Positions 45,283-49,304 of a DNA stretch of 49,304 bases are shown piece after piece. Every line of letters begins with the position of its first letter. The first letter of the stretch is position 1. Under the pieces are notes generated by a model. That model was not told where the DNA came from. It made no database searches and was given only the letters and a program-made list of their open reading frames with translations. Location of the stretch: positions 1-49,304 of the forward strand of contig JAICKU010000023.1 of assembly GCA_025927765.1 (NCBI GenBank). Reading direction: 5' to 3'. The stretch comes from Burkholderiales bacterium. Lineage in GTDB: Bacteria > Pseudomonadota > Gammaproteobacteria > Burkholderiales > Casimicrobiaceae. The translations under genes were made by a program, and so were the position numbers.

Positions 45283-45755
45283 GCCTGACGATTCATCTTC
45301 AAGACGCCGACGCCACCGAACGGTTCGGCGCGCGCCTCGGCCCGCTGCTCGAGGGCGGCATGGTGGTCACGCTGCAGGGCGAACTCGGCGCCGGCAAGAC
45401 CACGCTCGCGCGCGGGTTGTTGCGTAGCCGCGGCATCGGCGGGCCGATCAAGAGCCCGACGTACACGCTGGTTGAACATTATCCAGTTTCGAGCTTATAC
45501 TTTTATCACTTTGATTTTTATAGGCTCACTAGTTCCCATGAATGGGAGGATGCCGGGTTCGCCGACTACTTTCGCGACGACGCGATCGTGCTCGTCGAGT
45601 GGCCCGAGCGCGTGGCGGGCCTGCTCGGGCCGCCGGACCTCGCATTATCGCTGTCGCATGTCGCCACCGGTGGCCGCGAGCTTTCCCTCGACGCCCGTTC
45701 GGCGCGCGGTGAGCGATGCCTGAGCGCGCTCGCGCGCGAGGCGGCGGCCCCGTAA
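45270..45755 (+). CDS. tsaE: tRNA threonylcarbamoyladenosine biosynthesis ATPase TsaE
   Basis: The 161-residue P-loop ATPase of the t6A-forming complex (with TsaB and TsaD). Walker A is GELGAGKTT at about 37-45, followed by IKSPTYTLVEHY, YHFDFYRL and VLVEWPER, all family hallmarks. The start is a GTG, overlapping the divergent queG start. The codons for VEHYPVSSLYFYHFDFYRLT lie in a strikingly AT-rich stretch (24 G/C in 70 nt at 45471-45540) with codons such as TTA and AGG that are rare nearby. The residues are still those expected. amiC overlaps its end by 40 bp. Confidence 0.93.
   Translation: MSNSRLTIHLQDADATERFGARLGPLLEGGMVVTLQGELGAGKTTLARGLLRSRGIGGPIKSPTYTLVEHYPVSSLYFYHFDFYRLTSSHEWEDAGFADYFRDDAIVLVEWPERVAGLLGPPDLALSLSHVATGGRELSLDARSARGERCLSALAREAAAP
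45472..45501 (+). promoter_or_regulatory. Promoter-like sequence inside tsaE
   Basis: TTGAAC (45472-45477) and TATACT (45496-45501) are 18 bp apart, close to the sigma-70 consensus, within an AT-rich island of the tsaE coding sequence. If active, it would start transcription about 210 bp before the amidase gene and uncouple amidase expression from tsaE. Confidence 0.5.
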
Positions 45756-47005
45756 GCGTTTCGATCGAACGCCGGCGGGCGATGCGCTGGCTGTTGCTGC
45801 CGGCCGCGTACGGCGCGTTGCCTTCGGCGTGGGCGAGCGCATCGAAGATCGCGTCGGCGCGCGTGTGGCCCGCCAACGACTACACGCGGGTGATCTTCGA
45901 ATCGAGCATGCCGATCGAGCATCAGCTCGTGGTGCTCGCCGACCCGCAGCGCGTGGTGCTCGACCTCGCGCGTGTCGACGCATCGCCCGCGCTCGACGAT
46001 CTCGCGTCGCACGTGCAGCCCACCGATCCCTACATCGCGCGCATTCGCATCGGCACGCCCGCCGGCGGGTTCCTCCGCGTCGTGCTCGATCTGAAGACGG
46101 AAGTGCGGCCGCAGGTGTTCTCGCTCCCACCGGTCGCCGAATACGGCCACCGCCTCGTCGTCGACCTCTACCCGGTGCATCCGGTCGATCCGCTGATGGC
46201 GCTGCTGCAGGGTGAAAGCATGCAAACGCCGCCCGCGTCGTCCGGTAAGCACGCGGTGCGACCTGCTCACGACGAGCGCAAGCAGGCGCAGGCGAAAGCC
46301 AGCGCCAGGCGCATCACGGTCGCCATCGATCCCGGGCACGGCGGCGAGGACCCGGGCGCGATCGGCCGCCGCGGCACGTACGAGAAGAACGTCGTGCTCG
46401 CGATCGGCCGCAAGCTCTCGCACATGCTGACGAGCGATGCGCGCATGCGGGTGATGATGACGCGCAACGACGACTTCTACGTGCCGCTCGCCGAGCGCGT
46501 GCGCAAGGCCCGGCGCGTGGAGGCCGATCTTTTCGTATCGATTCACGCCGACGCTTTTCGCGAGCCGTCGGCGCGGGGCTCGTCGGTGTTCGCGCTCTCC
46601 GAACACGGCGCCACCAGTGCCGCTGCGCGTTGGCTCGCACAGAAGGAGAACGCCGCGGATCTCATCGGCGGCGTCGACCTCGGCGCGCGCGATCCCGTGC
46701 TCGCGCGCACGCTGCTCGATCTGTCGCAGACCGCGCAGATCAGCGACAGCCTGAAGGTCGGGCAGGAAGTGCTCGAAGGCATCGGCACCCACAATGCGCT
46801 GCACAAGGGCAGCGTCGAGCAGGCGGGATTCGCGGTGCTGAAGGCACCGGACATTCCGTCGATCCTCGTCGAGACCGCGTTCATCTCCAATCCCGACGAG
46901 GAACTCAAGCTGCGCAGCCCGAAGCAGCAGCAGCGCTTCGCCGAATCGATCGCGGAGGGCATCGAGCGCTACTTTGCGCAAAGCCCGCCGCTGGCAAGAG
47001 CATAG
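45716..47005 (+). CDS. amiC: N-acetylmuramoyl-L-alanine amidase, AmiC type
   Basis: A 429-residue periplasmic amidase that cleaves septal peptidoglycan for daughter cell separation. The N-terminus has ERRRAMRWLLLPAAYGALPSAWA, which looks like a Tat-type signal. An AMIN domain follows at about 43-152 (ARVWPANDYTRVIFES), then a charged linker and the Amidase_3 domain from about 200. Zinc and catalytic residues are in DPGHGGEDPGA, YEKNVVL, SIHADAF and VETAFISN. The start overlaps tsaE by 40 bp; an ATG at 45782 would still keep a signal peptide. The usual mutL neighbour is replaced by the exosortase pair. Confidence 0.93.
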   Translation: MPERARARGGGPVSVSIERRRAMRWLLLPAAYGALPSAWASASKIASARVWPANDYTRVIFESSMPIEHQLVVLADPQRVVLDLARVDASPALDDLASHVQPTDPYIARIRIGTPAGGFLRVVLDLKTEVRPQVFSLPPVAEYGHRLVVDLYPVHPVDPLMALLQGESMQTPPASSGKHAVRPAHDERKQAQAKASARRITVAIDPGHGGEDPGAIGRRGTYEKNVVLAIGRKLSHMLTSDARMRVMMTRNDDFYVPLAERVRKARRVEADLFVSIHADAFREPSARGSSVFALSEHGATSAAARWLAQKENAADLIGGVDLGARDPVLARTLLDLSQTAQISDSLKVGQEVLEGIGTHNALHKGSVEQAGFAVLKAPDIPSILVETAFISNPDEELKLRSPKQQQRFAESIAEGIERYFAQSPPLARA

Positions 47006-47034
47006 GTTCGGCGGCCGCCGCGTAGAATCGCGCG

Positions 47035-47547
47035 GTGCGCAAGTTCCTCGTCCTGTTCGTCGTGCTGCTCGCGGTCGCATTCGGACTCGAGTTGACGCCG
47101 TTCGCGCAGGCCTGGCTCGTCACGCCGTGGACGAATGCGGTGGCGGGCGTGTGCGGCGTGCTGATGCGCACGTTCGACGCGAGCATCACGACGAGCGGCA
47201 ACGTGATCGGCTCGCACGCGGATCCGTTCGCCGTCGCGATCGAGGCAGGCTGCAACGGTCTCGAGGCGACGTTCGTGCTCGTTGCCGCGATGCTCGCGTT
47301 TCCGGCGCCGTGGCGCCATCGCTTTCAGGGCCTCGTCGTCGGCGTCGTCGCCGTGCAGGCGCTGAACGTCGTGCGCGTCGCGAGCCTGTTCTACCTCGGC
47401 CGCTGGAACCGCGACGTGTTCGAGTGGGCGCACCTCTACGTGTGGCAGGCGCTGATCATGCTCGACGTGCTGATCGTGTGGGTCGTATGGGTGCGGCTCA
47501 TCCCGGCGCGACCGCTTGCGTTGGCTGCGTCGCCTCGCATGGCGTGA
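47035..47547 (+). CDS. xrtH: Exosortase H (XrtH)
   Basis: A 170-residue multi-pass inner-membrane cysteine transpeptidase that cuts and sorts proteins with a C-terminal PEP-CTERM-like signal. The conserved triad is present: C73 in EAGCNGLEA, R114 in NVVRVASLF and H133 in WAHLYVWQ. The compact size and DPFAVAIEAGCNG context fit the H type, whose substrates carry an IPTLxxWG-type C-terminal signal by family knowledge. The start is GTG. No such substrate is encoded in this window. The partner gene starts on its stop codon (TGATG). Confidence 0.87.
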   Translation: MRKFLVLFVVLLAVAFGLELTPFAQAWLVTPWTNAVAGVCGVLMRTFDASITTSGNVIGSHADPFAVAIEAGCNGLEATFVLVAAMLAFPAPWRHRFQGLVVGVVAVQALNVVRVASLFYLGRWNRDVFEWAHLYVWQALIMLDVLIVWVVWVRLIPARPLALAASPRMA

Positions 47548-48209
47548 TGGACGCGGGAGGATCCGTCGAAGCGCCGCGCGCAGACGGCGGCGCCGCGCCG
47601 GTTCCGGCAGGACTGCGCGCGTTCGTGTTGCGCACGCTTGCGCTGCTCGTGCCGGCGTTCGCCGTCTGGTACTTCGCAGCACCGATCCTCGTCGCACCCG
47701 CGGTGCTGCTCGTGCGTCTCGTCGCCGCGCTCGGCCTTGGCAACCTCGTGCAAAGCGTCGAGCAATCGGCCAGTGGCGTCACCTTCGTCACGACGCTGCG
47801 CGCGGCGTCGCCCGGCATCGCCGGGGCGGTCACCGTCGACGTCAATACGCTGCTCTACACGTTCGGATGGCCGCTCTTCGCGGCGCTGACGATCGCCGCG
47901 CGTGCGTCGCATCGGCGCCGGCATCTCGCGATCGGCTACGCGGTCACGTTGCCCTTCGTCGCGTGGGGCGTGATCGCCGATCTGCTGAAGAACGTTGCGA
48001 TCACCTCGGGTCCCGCCCTTGCCGCGCAGACGGGATTCGCTGCCTGGCAGCGCGAAGCGATCGCGTTCGCCTATCAGTTCGGCTCGCTGATCCTGCCCGC
48101 CGTCGTGCCCGCCGTGCTGTGGGTCGCAATGCACGCCGCGTTCGTCGCGCCATTGCGCCGCGAAAAGCAGGGTCGGGCACTACTTTTCCGCGACGCGAGC
48201 GATACGTAG
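47547..48209 (+). CDS. Exosortase H-associated membrane protein
   Basis: A 220-residue protein with about five membrane segments, first one at about 28-58 (FVLRTLALLVPAFAVWYFAAPI in part) and a periplasmic region up to VTVDVNTLLYTFGWPLFAALTIAA. A GVIADLLKNVAITSGP stretch follows, then a C-terminal segment (FGSLILPAVVPAVLW). The ATG shares its A with the xrtH stop. Such a protein accompanies exosortase H in other genomes and is presumed to be part of the sorting machinery. Its last codons and TAG stop lie inside a palindromic element. Confidence 0.8.
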   Translation: MDAGGSVEAPRADGGAAPVPAGLRAFVLRTLALLVPAFAVWYFAAPILVAPAVLLVRLVAALGLGNLVQSVEQSASGVTFVTTLRAASPGIAGAVTVDVNTLLYTFGWPLFAALTIAARASHRRRHLAIGYAVTLPFVAWGVIADLLKNVAITSGPALAAQTGFAAWQREAIAFAYQFGSLILPAVVPAVLWVAMHAAFVAPLRREKQGRALLFRDASDT

Positions 48210-48222
48210 CGTCTGACGCTAC
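48206..48222. terminator. Palindromic terminator-like repeat, copy 2
   Basis: GTAGCGTC-T-GACGCTAC is a perfect 8-bp stem with a single-base centre, followed by TTTTCGCG. The left arm holds the TAG stop of the exosortase-associated gene (48207-48209). The right arm holds the TAG of the convergent acyl-CoA synthetase gene (48221-48219). A further CTACTTTTC lies at 48180-48188. A near-copy is at 17008-17031. Confidence 0.7.
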
Positions 48223-49304
48223 TTTTCGCGGCCCTGCCGTTCGCTGCCGAGCTTGCGCGCGCGCTCGCGGTCGCGCAGCACCTTGCGCTGCACCTTGCCC
48301 GTCGTGGTCATCGGCAGCGCGTCGACGAACTCGATTTCCCTTGGGTATTCGTACGGCGCGAGATGCTGCCGCACGTGCTGCGCGATGTCCGCTTCGAGCT
48401 CAGCCGATGCCGCGTGGCCCGCGGCGAGCACGATGAACGCCTTCACCACGTTGCCGCGCACTTCGTCGGGCGAAGGCACGACCGCCGCGTTGACGACGGC
48501 CGGATGACGGACGAGGCAGTTCTCGATTTCAGACGGACCGATCCGGTACCCTGCCGCCTTGAACATGTCGTCGGCGCGGCCCTGGTACCACAGGTAACCG
48601 TCGTCGTCGCAGATCGCGACGTCGCCGGTGCGGCACCAGTCGCCGCTGTATTTCTTCCGCGTGCCTTCGGGGTTGCCGAAGTACTCGATGAAGAAGATCG
48701 GATCCGGCGTGCCGTCGGGCGCGATGCGATGGATCGCGACGTCGCCGGGTTCGCCGCGCGGCACTTCGTGGCCGTCGTCGTCGATCACGGCGATGCGATG
48801 CCCCGGATACGGTCGTCCCATCGACCCTGGCTTCGCCGGCCACAGCGTGTGCGAGTTGCCGACGATGTAGTTCATCTCCGTCTGGCCGAACATCTCGTTG
48901 ATCGTCACGCCGAGCGCGGCGCGCGCCCACTCGAAGACGGTCGTGCCGACCGATTCGCCCGCGCTCATGATGCTGCGCAGATTGACGTCGAACACGTCCC
49001 GGGGCCGCGGGTACGCCTTCATCATGAGCTTCAGCGCGGTCGGGAACAGGAACGTGTTGCGGATCTGGTAGCGCTCGATCAGCCGAAACGCGCGCTCCGG
49101 ATCGAAGCGCCCGCGATAGCCGACGATCGGCTGGCCGAAATAGAGCGCGGGCAGCAGCGCGTCCATGAGCCCGCCGGTCCATGCCCAGTCGGCCGGCGAC
49201 CAGAAGAGATCGCCGCGCTGCGGATAGCCGTCGTGCGAATGCGTGAAGCCGGGAAGGTTGCCGAGGACGCACCGATGCGGCATCAGCGCGCCCTTGGGCG
49301 GGCC
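48219..49304 (-). CDS. AMP-dependent acyl-CoA synthetase, C-terminal part (cut by window edge)
   Basis: The coding frame runs off the window end; about 361 C-terminal residues are present. It begins within the AMP-binding signature (GPPKGALMPHR), followed by GDLFWSPADWAWTGG, FGQTEMN, GDVAIHRIAPDG, WCRTGDVAICDDDGY, GRADDMFKAAGYRIGPSEIE and the catalytic lysine in LPMTTTGKVQRKVLR. This order fits an acetyl/medium-chain acyl-CoA synthetase that activates a carboxylate with ATP and CoA. The substrate range is not determinable. The stop codon lies in the palindromic terminator shared with the convergent exosortase partner gene. Confidence 0.93.
   Translation of the reverse strand, partial: GPPKGALMPHRCVLGNLPGFTHSHDGYPQRGDLFWSPADWAWTGGLMDALLPALYFGQPIVGYRGRFDPERAFRLIERYQIRNTFLFPTALKLMMKAYPRPRDVFDVNLRSIMSAGESVGTTVFEWARAALGVTINEMFGQTEMNYIVGNSHTLWPAKPGSMGRPYPGHRIAVIDDDGHEVPRGEPGDVAIHRIAPDGTPDPIFFIEYFGNPEGTRKKYSGDWCRTGDVAICDDDGYLWYQGRADDMFKAAGYRIGPSEIENCLVRHPAVVNAAVVPSPDEVRGNVVKAFIVLAAGHAASAELEADIAQHVRQHLAPYEYPREIEFVDALPMTTTGKVQRKVLRDRERARKLGSERQGREK

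Overview
The window is about 49 kb of gene-dense, high-GC (roughly two thirds G+C by eye) bacterial chromosome. Gene content points to a Gram-negative betaproteobacterium, most likely a Burkholderiales relative: a Bug/TctC-type periplasmic receptor, an LolCD lipoprotein release system, an outer-membrane TonB receptor with ExbB-ExbD-ExbD-TonB, type II secretion genes, and exosortase H with its partner membrane protein. No rRNA, tRNA, CRISPR array, phage or insertion sequence was recognised. Many genes use GTG or TTG starts, and neighbouring genes are often joined by 4-bp ATGA or GTGA overlaps. Taxonomy is inferred from gene content only.

Layout. 1-9.3 kb: DNA repair and housekeeping: a DinG/YoaA-type Fe-S helicase, an exported protein of unknown function, an SDR oxidoreductase, recJ preceded by a phosphoglycerate-mutase-like gene, then lolC-lolD and an AlkA-type glycosylase. 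9.4-17 kb: a peptide-type ABC importer with two tandem, paralogous binding proteins, two permeases and a fused double ATPase. 17-25.9 kb: a LacI-type regulator facing a seven-gene operon, with two abutting 14-bp LacI-type operators between them. The operon encodes a NitT/TauT-type ABC importer, a beta-hydroxyacid dehydrogenase with a PVGKT motif, an aldose-dehydrogenase-like aldo/keto reductase, a Bug receptor and a DapA-family enzyme resembling 2-keto-3-deoxy-L-arabinonate dehydratase. It looks like an aldose or sugar-acid oxidation operon with unusual transporters. 25.9-29.7 kb: tldE-tldD and two GNAT acetyltransferases.

29.8-36.6 kb: a TonB-dependent receptor closed by a textbook terminator, a small helical periplasmic protein, and exbB-exbD-exbD-tonB, which energise outer-membrane uptake. 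36.6-38.5 kb: a coupled trio of DUF6249-like membrane protein, ECF sigma factor and putative anti-sigma factor. 38.7-43.6 kb: gspD-gspE-gspF, with an 8-bp tandem triplication at the gspE/gspF junction. 43.6-47 kb: a thioredoxin-fold protein, queG, tsaE and an amiC-type amidase. 47-48.2 kb: xrtH and its associated membrane protein, followed by an AMP-dependent acyl-CoA synthetase cut by the window edge.

The observations most worth following are the LacI-controlled operon with its tandem operators, the AT-rich island inside tsaE that carries a promoter-like sequence, the palindrome that supplies the stop codons of two convergent genes and has a near-copy 31 kb away, and the exosortase H pair without a visible substrate.
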